From assembly GCA_963814875.1 (NCBI GenBank), contig CAWFFJ010000015.1:62001-126000 (forward strand): DNA of 64,000 nucleotides, in the 5' to 3' direction. Below the pieces are notes generated by a model. The model was not told the origin of the DNA, ran no database searches, and was given only the letters and a program-made list of their open reading frames with translations. The DNA is from CAVSIS01 sp963814875. Its GTDB lineage: Bacteria; Acidobacteriota; Thermoanaerobaculia; Thermoanaerobaculales; Sulfomarinibacteraceae. Below, piece by piece: positions 1 to 7,178 of this stretch. Both the position numbers and the translations under genes were made by a program. Within the stretch, counting starts at the first letter, position 1; each line of letters starts with the position of its first letter.

Positions 1-1
1 C

Positions 2-1354
2 CGCAAGGCGCGGGTGGTGGTGCAGGCTATCGTCGAAACGCTGCGCGAGGACCTCGGCCAGCCCGGCCTGATCCTGATCGGGTACGACACCAGGATGCTG
101 TCCGAGAAGTTCGCCCATAGTGCCGCCCAACTCATCTCCGCGAGCGGCATCCCGGTCGAGCTGACACCCCGTGACGTGCCCTCTCCGGTGCTCGCATCGG
201 CCATCATCGAGCGCGGTGCCGACGCTGGAATCGTCTTCACCGCCAGCCACAACCCTCCCGAGTACAACGGCCTCAAGCTGTACACCGGCAAGGGCATCCT
301 GGCTCCTGAGGAGCTGACGCAGCGGGTCGAGGCCCGCTATGGGGAGCTGATCGGCAGCTGGGACGACGTCTTCCTGCCCAATCCCGAGCTGATCGGCCAG
401 CATGACCCGAAGCCGGTCTACCTCGACCGTCTGCAGCGGCTCATCGACTGGGAGGCGATCCGCGCCAGCGGCCTCGAGGTCGTGGTGGACCCGCTCTACG
501 GCACGTCCCGCGAGTACCTCGACCACATCCTGCTCGAGAACAACGTCCCGGTGACCGTCATCCACAACACCCGCGACCCCTACTTTGGCGGCTATGCACC
601 GGAGTGCACGTCGGAGAACCTGTCCCGGCTGCGCGACGTGATGCGGAGCACCAACGCCTCCCTCGGGCTTGCCACCGACGGCGACGCCGACCGCTTCGGC
701 ATCGTCGACCAGGGCGCTCGGATGAAGGACGCCTCGTCGGTGCTGGCGCTGCTGCTCGACTACCTCGCCCGCCGGCGGGGCCTCACCGGCGGTGTCGGCC
801 GGACCGTGGCGACCTCGCGCATGCTCGACGCGGTCGCCGCGCTGCACGGCCTCGATGTCGTCGAGACCGCGGTCGGGTTCAAGAACTTCGGTCCGATGCT
901 GGTCGACGGCACCCTCGAGTTCGCCGGCGAGGAGTCGGCCGGCCTTGCCTGGTCGCGCCACCTTCCCGAGCGCGACGGCATCCTCGCCTGCCTGCTGACC
1001 GCGGAGATGGTCGCGACCGAGGGCAAGGGACTGGTCGAGCTCAAGCAGCTGCTGACCGAGCGCGTTGGCACCTTCGCCTTTCGGCGCACCCAGGTGGCCC
1101 TCACCGAGCGCACTCGGCAGATCGTGGAGCGGCGCCTGGCGCAGGAGTCCTGGGACACCGTCGATGGACGCCAGGTGATCGAGGTGAGCCGGACCGACGG
1201 CCTCCGCCTGACCTTCCAAGGCGGCGGCTGGATCCTGATCCGCGTCTCCGGGACCGAGCCCAAGGTGAGGCTCTACGCCGAGGGACGTTCGTCCGAAGAG
1301 ATGCGCCACCTCATGCACCTGGGGCGCCAACTGATCGCGAACGGGAGGTTGTAA
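2..1354 (+). CDS. Phosphoglucomutase/phosphomannomutase family protein, 5' end cut by window
   Basis: Alpha-D-phosphohexomutase, which moves a phosphate between C1 and C6 (or amino-sugar equivalents) of a hexose; cytosolic. The frame is open to the window edge and begins with RKARVVVQAIVE, which matches sequence a short way into the family's first domain, so perhaps 20-30 residues are missing. Counting from the in-frame GTG at 14, the phosphoserine loop TASHNP is near residue 78, the metal loop DGDADR near 223, the sugar-binding GEESAG near 305, and the phosphate-binding RVSGTEPK near 413. All four signature loops are intact. The stop overlaps the enolase start (TAATG), so the two are translationally coupled. 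Substrate (glucose, mannose or glucosamine phosphate) cannot be told from sequence alone; coupling to enolase fits central sugar metabolism. Confidence 0.9.
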   Translation, partial: RKARVVVQAIVETLREDLGQPGLILIGYDTRMLSEKFAHSAAQLISASGIPVELTPRDVPSPVLASAIIERGADAGIVFTASHNPPEYNGLKLYTGKGILAPEELTQRVEARYGELIGSWDDVFLPNPELIGQHDPKPVYLDRLQRLIDWEAIRASGLEVVVDPLYGTSREYLDHILLENNVPVTVIHNTRDPYFGGYAPECTSENLSRLRDVMRSTNASLGLATDGDADRFGIVDQGARMKDASSVLALLLDYLARRRGLTGGVGRTVATSRMLDAVAALHGLDVVETAVGFKNFGPMLVDGTLEFAGEESAGLAWSRHLPERDGILACLLTAEMVATEGKGLVELKQLLTERVGTFAFRRTQVALTERTRQIVERRLAQESWDTVDGRQVIEVSRTDGLRLTFQGGGWILIRVSGTEPKVRLYAEGRSSEEMRHLMHLGRQLIANGRL

Positions 1355-2643
1355 TGTTCGACATCGAGTTCATCAGCGGCCGGGAGGTCCTCGATTCCCG
1401 CGGTAACCCGACCGTCGAGGCCGAGATCGTGCTGTCCGGGGGCGCGGTCGGCCGGGCCATCGTCCCCTCAGGCGCATCCACCGGGTCGCGTGAGGCGCTC
1501 GAGCTGCGCGACGGGGACGACGGGCGATTCATGGGCAAGGGTGTGCTTGAAGCCGTCGAGCACGTCAACGGTGCCCTTGCCGACGCGGTCGAGGGCCTCG
1601 ACGCACGCGACCAGCTCGGCATCGACCAGGCCCTGATCGAGGCCGACGGCACCGACAACAAGGCCGAGATGGGCGCCAACGCGATCCTCGCGGTGTCGCT
1701 CGCCGTCGCCCACGCCGCCGCCGACGCCAGCGGCCTGCCGCTCTACCAGTACCTCGGCGGGTGCGGCGCGCGCGAGCTGCCGGTGCCGATGATGAACCTC
1801 GTCAACGGTGGCGTCCACGCCGACAACTCGATCGACTTCCAGGAGTTCATGGTCGTGCCGGTGGGCTTCCCCGCGTTCTCCGACGCCTTGCGCGCCGGGG
1901 TCGAGGTCTTCCACACCTTGAAGAAGGTGCTCAAGGCGCGCGGCCTGTCGACCGCGGTCGGCGACGAAGGTGGCTTCGCGCCCGACCTGCCGTCGACCCG
2001 CGCCGCGCTCGAACTCATCCTCGAGGCGATCGACACAGCCGGCTATGCCCCCGGCGAGCAGGTCGCGCTCGGCCTCGACGTCGCCGCCTCCGAGCTCTTC
2101 ACCGAAGGCCGCTACAACCTCACGGGCGAAGGCCGCACCGGGCTCAGCTCGGAGGACCTGATCGCGCTTTACACCGAGCTGGTGGGGGAGTTCCCGATTG
2201 TCTCGATCGAGGACGGCCTCGCGGAGGGCGACTGGGACGGCTGGAAGAAGCTCACCGCCGCGCTCGGCTCGCGCATCCAGCTGGTCGGGGACGACATTTT
2301 CGTCACCAACCCTGAGATCATCGCCCGTGGGATCGAGGAGGGCATCGCCAACTCGGTGCTGATCAAGCTCAACCAGATCGGCTCGCTGTCGGAGACGCTG
2401 GACGCGATCCAGATGTCGCAAAAGGCCGGCTACACCGCGGTCATCTCACACCGCTCGGGGGAGACCGAGGACACCACCATCGCAGACCTCGCGGTCGCCG
2501 CCAACACCGGCCTCATCAAGACCGGTTCGGCGTGCCGCTCGGAGCGGATCGCCAAGTACAACCGGCTGCTCCGGATCGAAGAGGAGCTCGAGGACGCGGC
2601 ACGGTACTCGGGCCTTAAGGCGCTCGCGCGCGGGATCCGGTGA
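1354..2643 (+). CDS. eno: Enolase
   Basis: 2-phospho-D-glycerate hydro-lyase of glycolysis and gluconeogenesis; cytosolic. The 429-residue protein starts MFDIEFISGREVLDSRGNPT, the classic enolase N-terminus, and has the SIEDGLAEGDW and GDDIFVTN metal-site segments, the LIKLNQIGSLSET signature and the SHRSGETED catalytic loop near the C-terminus. Length is normal for bacteria. The ATG at 1354 is preceded by GGGAGG (1343-1348) and overlaps the mutase stop codon. The long in-frame extension upstream (open from 604) is antisense-like noise inside the mutase and is not used. Enolase followed by an FtsB/DivIC gene is a common bacterial arrangement. Confidence 0.98.
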   Translation: MFDIEFISGREVLDSRGNPTVEAEIVLSGGAVGRAIVPSGASTGSREALELRDGDDGRFMGKGVLEAVEHVNGALADAVEGLDARDQLGIDQALIEADGTDNKAEMGANAILAVSLAVAHAAADASGLPLYQYLGGCGARELPVPMMNLVNGGVHADNSIDFQEFMVVPVGFPAFSDALRAGVEVFHTLKKVLKARGLSTAVGDEGGFAPDLPSTRAALELILEAIDTAGYAPGEQVALGLDVAASELFTEGRYNLTGEGRTGLSSEDLIALYTELVGEFPIVSIEDGLAEGDWDGWKKLTAALGSRIQLVGDDIFVTNPEIIARGIEEGIANSVLIKLNQIGSLSETLDAIQMSQKAGYTAVISHRSGETEDTTIADLAVAANTGLIKTGSACRSERIAKYNRLLRIEEELEDAARYSGLKALARGIR

Positions 2644-2984
2644 GGCGCCTACCGCTGATCGTGGCGGCAGTGGCCGCACTGATCGCCCTCGGACTGCTGT
2701 CGAGCCTGGTCACCCAAGGGTTTCAGGACGTCGCCGAGGCCGAGGCGGAGCGCGACCGGCTGCTCGCCGAGAAGACCCGGATCGAGCGGCACATCGGCGA
2801 GCTCGAGGAGACCCTGACAGCGGTCCGCCACGACCCGGCCGCGGTGGAGGCTATCGCCCGGCGCGACCTGGGATGGGTACGACCTGGCGAGAAGGTGCTG
2901 TTACTGTCGACGCCGTCGCCGGTGGCGACCCCGCCCGCCTTGACAGCCAAGGACCCGACGCCTATACTCTCCCTCCCTGACTGA
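2640..2984 (+). CDS. Septum formation initiator (FtsB/DivIC-like)
   Basis: Small bitopic divisome protein; family members form a coiled-coil subcomplex with FtsL and FtsQ/DivIB. The 114 residues comprise a short cytoplasmic start, one membrane segment (about residues 5-25), a charged coiled coil (about 30-62, AEAEAERDRLLAEKTRIERH) and the family's C-terminal motif ARRDLGWVRPGEKVL (about 78-92). The GTG start at 2640 overlaps the enolase stop (GTGA). The last 15 codons carry a sigma70-type promoter for the tRNA that follows, and the TGA stop directly abuts the first tRNA base, so the C-terminal tail may be shaped partly by DNA signals rather than by protein function. Confidence 0.9.
   Translation: MRRLPLIVAAVAALIALGLLSSLVTQGFQDVAEAEAERDRLLAEKTRIERHIGELEETLTAVRHDPAAVEAIARRDLGWVRPGEKVLLLSTPSPVATPPALTAKDPTPILSLPD
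2940..2968 (+). promoter_or_regulatory. Sigma70-type promoter for tRNA-fMet inside the ftsB-like gene
   Basis: TTGACA at 2940-2945, a 17-base spacer, and TATACT at 2963-2968: a consensus -35 and a one-mismatch -10. A transcript would start near 2975, about ten bases before the tRNA. The site lies wholly inside the 3' end of the upstream coding sequence. Confidence 0.8.
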
Positions 2985-3098
<114 letters not shown>

Positions 3099-3100
<2 letters not shown>

Positions 3101-3142
3101 GTCGCGGGTGCAGGAAGAGCGGCCGTCGGACGGCCGCTTGGG
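3099..3142 (+). repeat. 44-bp partial copy of the 235-bp repeat tail
   Basis: Nearly identical to the last 44 bases of the 235-bp units at 3287-3521 and 5183-5417. It contains the hairpin AGCGGCCGT-CGG-ACGGCCGCT at 3118-3138. It follows the tRNA terminator directly. Confidence 0.8.
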
Positions 3143-3252
3143 AGACGGGGAAGGAGGCTCGGACCCGGGGTGCGGAACGGGTCAAGGAGGCGCGAACCCG
3201 ACTCCCCTTCTTGAAGTTCTATCTGGTTGGAGTAGAGAGGGATGGTGATGGA

Positions 3253-3289
3253 AACCCAAGGCGCAGGTTCAATGCGCCCCCCCGCACCA
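3253..3289 (+). repeat. Degenerate tRNA 3'-end copy
   Basis: Reads AACCCAAGG, then a T-arm-like GCGCAGGTTCAATGCGC, then CCCCCGCACCA. It parallels the 3' half of tRNA-fMet (AACCCAAAGG, GCAGGTTCAAATCCTGC, CCCGCAACCA) with several changes, and its terminal CCA joins the first copy of the 235-bp repeat. It is too damaged to be a functional tRNA. Confidence 0.65.
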
Positions 3290-3521
3290 CGGCCCCGGAA
3301 GCGCTGGTGGCTGTGGTCGTGGGGGTCGTAGGGAGGGCGGCGCCCGACCGGAGAGGGCGGCGGGCGGCCTACAGCCACCGCGCTTATGGGGTCGTGGCGC
3401 CGCGCGGGGAGGGGGGATGGAGGGCGCGAGCAACCACGACCTCCATCACCGCCACGGCGCCGCGTTTTTTCGTGCTCTGGTCGCGGGGGCAGGAATAGCG
3501 GCCGTCGGACGGCCGCTTGGG
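3287..3521 (+). repeat. 235-bp direct repeat, copy 1
   Basis: Begins CCACGGCCCCGGAAGCGC and ends with the hairpin AGCGGCCGTCGGACGGCCGCT followed by TGGG. It aligns without gaps to 5183-5417; I counted about six mismatches. It contains a GC-rich stretch running into TTTTTT (about 3466-3471) that could terminate transcription. No reading frame with protein character was found in it. Confidence 0.92.
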
Positions 3522-3558
3522 GGAAGAGAGCCCGCGCTGTGTGCATCGTTCATGACAT

Positions 3559-3577
3559 GTGTGATAATCTTTCACAC
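3559..3577 (+). promoter_or_regulatory. Operator-like palindrome over an extended -10 of the ATPase gene
   Basis: GTGTGA (3559-3564), seven bases, TCACAC (3572-3577). The sequence TGTGATAAT within it resembles an extended -10 (TGnTATAAT), ending at 3568. Transcription would start near 3575, only about four bases before the ATG at 3579. A repressor on the palindrome would block this promoter. No good -35 is seen. Confidence 0.5.
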
Positions 3578-3578
3578 T

Positions 3579-4817
3579 ATGAACGATTCACAGAAGTCCG
3601 AGCTGCCGCGAGCCGCGGCTCGAGTGGTCACTGACGCTCTCGGCGTGATGCCGGTGGTGGTGGTCACCGGTGCCCGGCAGACAGGCAAGAGCACGCTCGT
3701 CCGGTCGCATCCTTCGCTGGCCGACTACCCGTATGTCACCCTGGACGACCCGCTGATCCGCGATCAGGCCCGGGAGGATCCGGCGTCCATTCTCCTCCGC
3801 GGGGAGCAGTTGGTCCTCGATGAGATCCAGCGGGCGCCCGACCTGCTCCTGGCGGTGAAGGCGGCGGTTGACCTCGACCGCCCTCGCCGGCCCGGTCGCT
3901 ACGTGCTCACCGGATCCGCCAATCTCCTCCTCATGCATCGGGTGTCCGAGTCCCTCGCCGGCCGCGCTCACTACCTCCGGCTGTGGCCGCTCTCGCGCGC
4001 GGAGCGAATGGGACGTGGATCAGTCGGCCCATGGAGCGAGCTCCTGGCCGCGCCCTGCCGTGAGTGGCCGGATCTGCTCCGGGCACGGGACGCGGTACCA
4101 GGGGACTGGAGGGAGGAGTCGGCACTCGGCGGGCTTCCCGTCCCTGCGCACGAGCTCGATACCGCCCGAGCGCGGGCGCTCTGGTACGACGGTTACGTGG
4201 AGACCTACCTCGAGCGCGACCTCCAGCTTCTGGCACGCATCGAGAGCCTGGGCGACTTTCGTCGGCTGGTCCGGGCGGCAGCCCTGCGGGTGGGTTCCGT
4301 GCTGAATCAGGCAGACCTGGCGCGGGATGTCGCGGTATCACCGCCCACGGTCCACCGCTGGCTGAATCTCCTCGAGACCTCGTTCCAGGTGGTGCGCGTG
4401 GAGGCCTTCGCGGTGAACCGCACGAAGCGGCTCATCAAGAGCCCGAAGCTCTACTGGTCCGACGTAGGTCTGGCCCGCCACCTGGCGGGCGGTGAGGCGG
4501 TGGGCGCCCACCTCGAGAACCTGATCCTGTCTGACCTTCTCGTGTGGCGGGAGATCTCGGTGCCCCGACCGTCGATCTACCACTGGCGGACCACCAATCA
4601 GGAGGAGGTGGACTTCGTCGTCGAGGCCGGCACCCGCCTTCTCGCCGTGGAGGTGAAGGCCGGGCAACGCCCGAGTCGCCGGGATGCCCGGCACCTGCTG
4701 ACCTTCCAGCGGGAGTATGGAGATGCGGTCGCCGGCTGTCTCCTCCTCCACGACGGGTCAGATATCCTCCCTCTGGCCGACGGGGTCGTGGCCGCTCCCT
4801 GGTGGAGCGTCATTTAG
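3579..4817 (+). CDS. AAA-family ATPase with C-terminal DUF4143-type domain
   Basis: Cytosolic P-loop ATPase of a widespread family whose function is unknown. Residues about 15-150 form the ATPase core: Walker A GARQTGKST and Walker B LVLDEIQR, followed by the sensor-like YVLTGSANLLL. The C-terminal half has a winged-helix-like segment (DLARDVAVSPPTVHRWLNLL) and a restriction-nuclease-fold motif (EEVDFVVE then LLAVEVKAG), as in DUF4143 proteins. The ATG at 3579 was chosen because the homology begins just after it; an in-frame extension reaches back to 3417 inside the repeat. No Shine-Dalgarno precedes the ATG, and the promoter placement suggests a leaderless message. The gene is isolated and flanked by 235-bp direct repeats. 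Such ATPases are often in accessory DNA. Confidence 0.85.
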   Translation: MNDSQKSELPRAAARVVTDALGVMPVVVVTGARQTGKSTLVRSHPSLADYPYVTLDDPLIRDQAREDPASILLRGEQLVLDEIQRAPDLLLAVKAAVDLDRPRRPGRYVLTGSANLLLMHRVSESLAGRAHYLRLWPLSRAERMGRGSVGPWSELLAAPCREWPDLLRARDAVPGDWREESALGGLPVPAHELDTARARALWYDGYVETYLERDLQLLARIESLGDFRRLVRAAALRVGSVLNQADLARDVAVSPPTVHRWLNLLETSFQVVRVEAFAVNRTKRLIKSPKLYWSDVGLARHLAGGEAVGAHLENLILSDLLVWREISVPRPSIYHWRTTNQEEVDFVVEAGTRLLAVEVKAGQRPSRRDARHLLTFQREYGDAVAGCLLLHDGSDILPLADGVVAAPWWSVI

Positions 4818-5116
4818 GCGGTCCCCCGAGGGGCGCGGTCGCCGGAAAGGTGGAGACACTCCCTGACCGGAGGGCAGGTATTGACCGTCTGCCGGCAACC
4901 CGACAGCACCGCTGCCGGGCGGAAGTCCGCAGCCTGCCTGAGCGTCGCATCGAGCGTTTTCGGAATCCATATTGCGGAAACTCGGCAGTACTACTGCGGA
5001 ATTTTCGACCGTGCACCAAAGAGACACAGCAGCTCGCCTCCCGGCCTACACCTCACAACCCTCTGCTATTCAGACAGATCCTGATCGGGGCGAGGTCATA
5101 TATATCTCGATTGCGG
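4818..5116. other. Intergenic stretch without recognisable gene
   Basis: About 300 bases between the ATPase stop and the third tRNA-end copy. Short open frames on both strands look like noise. A locally AT-richer part (about 4960-5110) stands out from the GC-rich surroundings, which fits imported DNA. Confidence 0.5.
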
Positions 5117-5177
5117 GCCCCCGCAACCAAGAAAGCAAAGGGCCGCGCAGAAGCGCGGCCCTTTGCTTTCTTGGTTG
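5117..5177 (+). repeat. tRNA-fMet 3'-end copy joined to a perfect 25-bp hairpin
   Basis: GCCCCCGCAACCAA (5117-5130) matches the 3' end of tRNA-fMet. Overlapping it, arms at 5124-5148 and 5153-5177 are perfect reverse complements over 25 bases with the loop AGAA. The layout copies that of the real tRNA, whose 3' end also runs into a hairpin. It may be the displaced terminator of an earlier tRNA copy (attR-like end). Confidence 0.8.
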
Positions 5178-5182
5178 GTACC

Positions 5183-5417
5183 CCACGGCCCCGGAAGCGC
5201 TGGTGGCTGTGGTCGTGGGGGTCGTAGGGAGAGCGGAGCCTGACCGGAGAGGGCGGCGGGCGGCCTACAGCCACCGCGCTGATGGGGTCGTGGCGCCGCG
5301 CGGGGAGGGGGTATGGGGGGCGCGAGCAACCACGACCTCCATCACCGCCACGGCGCCGCGTTTTTTCGTGCTCTGGTCGCGGGGGCAGGAATAGCGGCCG
5401 TCGGACGGCCGCTTGGG
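5183..5417 (+). repeat. 235-bp direct repeat, copy 2
   Basis: Same length as copy 1 (3287-3521) and ungapped, with about six mismatches. It lies directly after the tRNA-end/hairpin unit at 5117-5177, just as copy 1 follows the degenerate tRNA end. Confidence 0.92.
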
Positions 5418-5619
5418 AAGAGGAACCGGACACGGCTTGCTGCACCCTCAGTGGTCGTAGGGTCTCGGGGGCCCTCGTCAGGATGGGGGACAGAGAGGAT
5501 GGCCACGCGGGGAGGGCCACCACCGGCTCCGGCCGAGCCCCGCCCACTGTCCGCTCCGCCTGGCACGCCATGCGTGAGATGATCGCGCGCCAGTGTCTCG
5601 AATCTAAGAGCCCCTCGAC

Positions 5620-5905
5620 GTTGACACCTGAAATCGTGAAGGGCCAGCTCGCCGAGCAGCTCGCGGTGGTGCAGGAAGTACGGGCGAAGCACCTTGGGCA
5701 TGACGGAGACCCACCGTGCGTGGCCGACGTCCTCCAGGACCTCCTCGGCCAGCAGCGCGGCAGTCGGGGCACCGCACCCCGGCGAATCCGTTCTCGAAAA
5801 GCCCGCAGTCGAGGTAGCGCCCGATATGCTCGTCGACGAAACCGCGCCAGAAGTCGAAGTGGGATTCGACACGCCGATTCAGGGGTGTCGCACGAGGACT
5901 CCTAG
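5620..5905 (-). pseudogene. IS91-type transposase remnant, N-terminal zinc-binding part
   Basis: On the minus strand one frame reads WRGFVDEHIGRYLDCG then GFAGVRCPDC, and another continues AALLAEEVLEDVGHARWVSV and MPKVLRPYFLHHRELLG. These match, in order, the N-terminal zinc-binding region and the following segment of IS91-family transposases (RYLxCG, FARVRCPDC, WVLSxPKRLRxFLH). The second half of the zinc site is deleted and at least one frameshift separates the blocks; no catalytic domain remains. The flanks (5418-5619 and 5906-6081) hold nothing else I recognise. Confidence 0.7.
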
Positions 5906-6081
5906 CCCGATACGGCGCCGCGCAGGCTTGTGCCACAGAGACGCTCGACGTCTGCTGCAGCGGTGGCGGGAATCACTAGCTGGCTCGAGAAGCCGCCAAC
6001 GGTCAACTGCGAACGCCCGCTCAATGGCTCGCCGGGTTGGCGCCGCCGCTTCGGGTTCCGGTGGCGGGGCGAGGGAGGAGC

Positions 6082-6930
6082 ATGGGCCGCAAGAAGGCCA
6101 GTGGCGTGAGTCTCGAGGATTCCGAAACCCTGCGCCGCTTCGTCACCAACCTCGGCGAGGGATCTACATCGCGAACCGCGAAGGGATCATCCTCGACGCC
6201 CACCGCGCCCTGTTCTCCATGTTCGGCATCTCCTCAAGAAGCTGCGCGGGCAGAGCGCCGCCGACCTGATCGTCGACCCGGCGGCCCGGGAACAGGAGCT
6301 CGAGCTGCTGGCGACGCAGGGCGCCGTGCGCGATTTCGAGTTCCAGATCCGCCGCCCCGACGGCGGCACCCGCTGGGTCGTGGACACCGCCTACCAGGTG
6401 GTCGACGAGGAGTCCGGGCGCATCTTCTACCACGGCATTCTGGTCGACATCACGGCCCGCAAGGAGCTGGAACGCCGTCTCCACGAGGCGGTCATCCGCG
6501 ACGCCCTCACCGGCAGTCTCAACCGGCACTACCTGGCGGACCTCTCGGCCCGCCTCGAAGATGCGGCGTCCCTGTGGGGTGTCGTGGTCTGTGACCTCGA
6601 CCGCTTCAAGGAGGTCAACGACCGCCTCGGGCACAAGGCGGGGGACGATCTCCAGGTGAGCTTCACACGCTTCCTGATGCGCCACTCGCGGATCACCGAC
6701 CTGGGTGTCCGGCTTGGCGGCCACGAGTTCCTCATGCTCCTGCCAGGGGCGAACGACGACGTGACAGGCGCGGTCGCCGGCCGTCTCCGTGAGACCGCCC
6801 CCGAAGTCGCTCCGGTGGAGTTTTCCCTCGGCTGGGCCTGCCGTGAATCCACCGAGAGCGTCGAGCGCACCATCGCCCGCGTCGACCAGCGGCTCATCAC
6901 CGTCCGGCTACGGGAGCGGGGCTTCCCGTC
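6082..6930 (+). pseudogene. Broken PAS-GGDEF (diguanylate cyclase-like) gene
   Basis: Starts at an ATG after GGGAGGAG. Three frames must be joined: the start to about 6162, then IYIANREGIILDAHRALF to about 6230, then a long frame with the rest of a PAS/PAC domain (RRPDGGTRWVVDTAYQ) and a GGDEF domain (DALTGSLNRHYL, CDLDRFKEVNDRLGH). The active-site motif reads GGHEF instead of GGDEF, so cyclase activity is doubtful even if the frame were restored. After about 6930 the homology ends in unrelated sequence. Decay beside an IS91 remnant suggests a true pseudogene, though single-base indels elsewhere in this window raise the possibility of assembly error. Confidence 0.75.
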
Positions 6931-6974
6931 CCCCGCTGTGGCTGAGCAGCGCGGACGGGTATCCCAACGATGCT

Positions 6975-7065
6975 CGCCATCCTCGTCTCTCCACGACTGT
7001 GGCCGGCATCAGCCGCCGGATCGTCCCGGCGGCCTCGAGACGGCTGAAGCCCGCGGAGTTCGGGG
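6975..7065 (+). repeat. Dispersed intergenic repeat, copy 1
   Basis: About 90 bases centred on GCCGGCATCAGCC and CCTCGAGACGGCTG, related to 10460-10560 with roughly one change in five. It follows the broken GGDEF gene. Confidence 0.6.
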
Positions 7066-7178
7066 CACGCCGCAGGGCACCGGATCCGCGGCCGGGGGGG
7101 TCGTGAGCGTGGAGCGACACGGCGAGCTGGTTGAACTCGGTGCCTGTGCGTTCGCCTGCAGCGGCGAGCGCGGCGGCT

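Noticed and set aside
604..1353. Long in-frame extension upstream of enolase
   Set aside because: It lies out of frame inside the mutase gene and is arginine-rich shadow sequence; enolase homology starts at the ATG at 1354.
3559..3577. CRP/FNR-type binding site
   Set aside because: The half-sites TGTGA and TCACA match CRP, but the spacing is seven rather than six bases; kept only as a generic palindrome.
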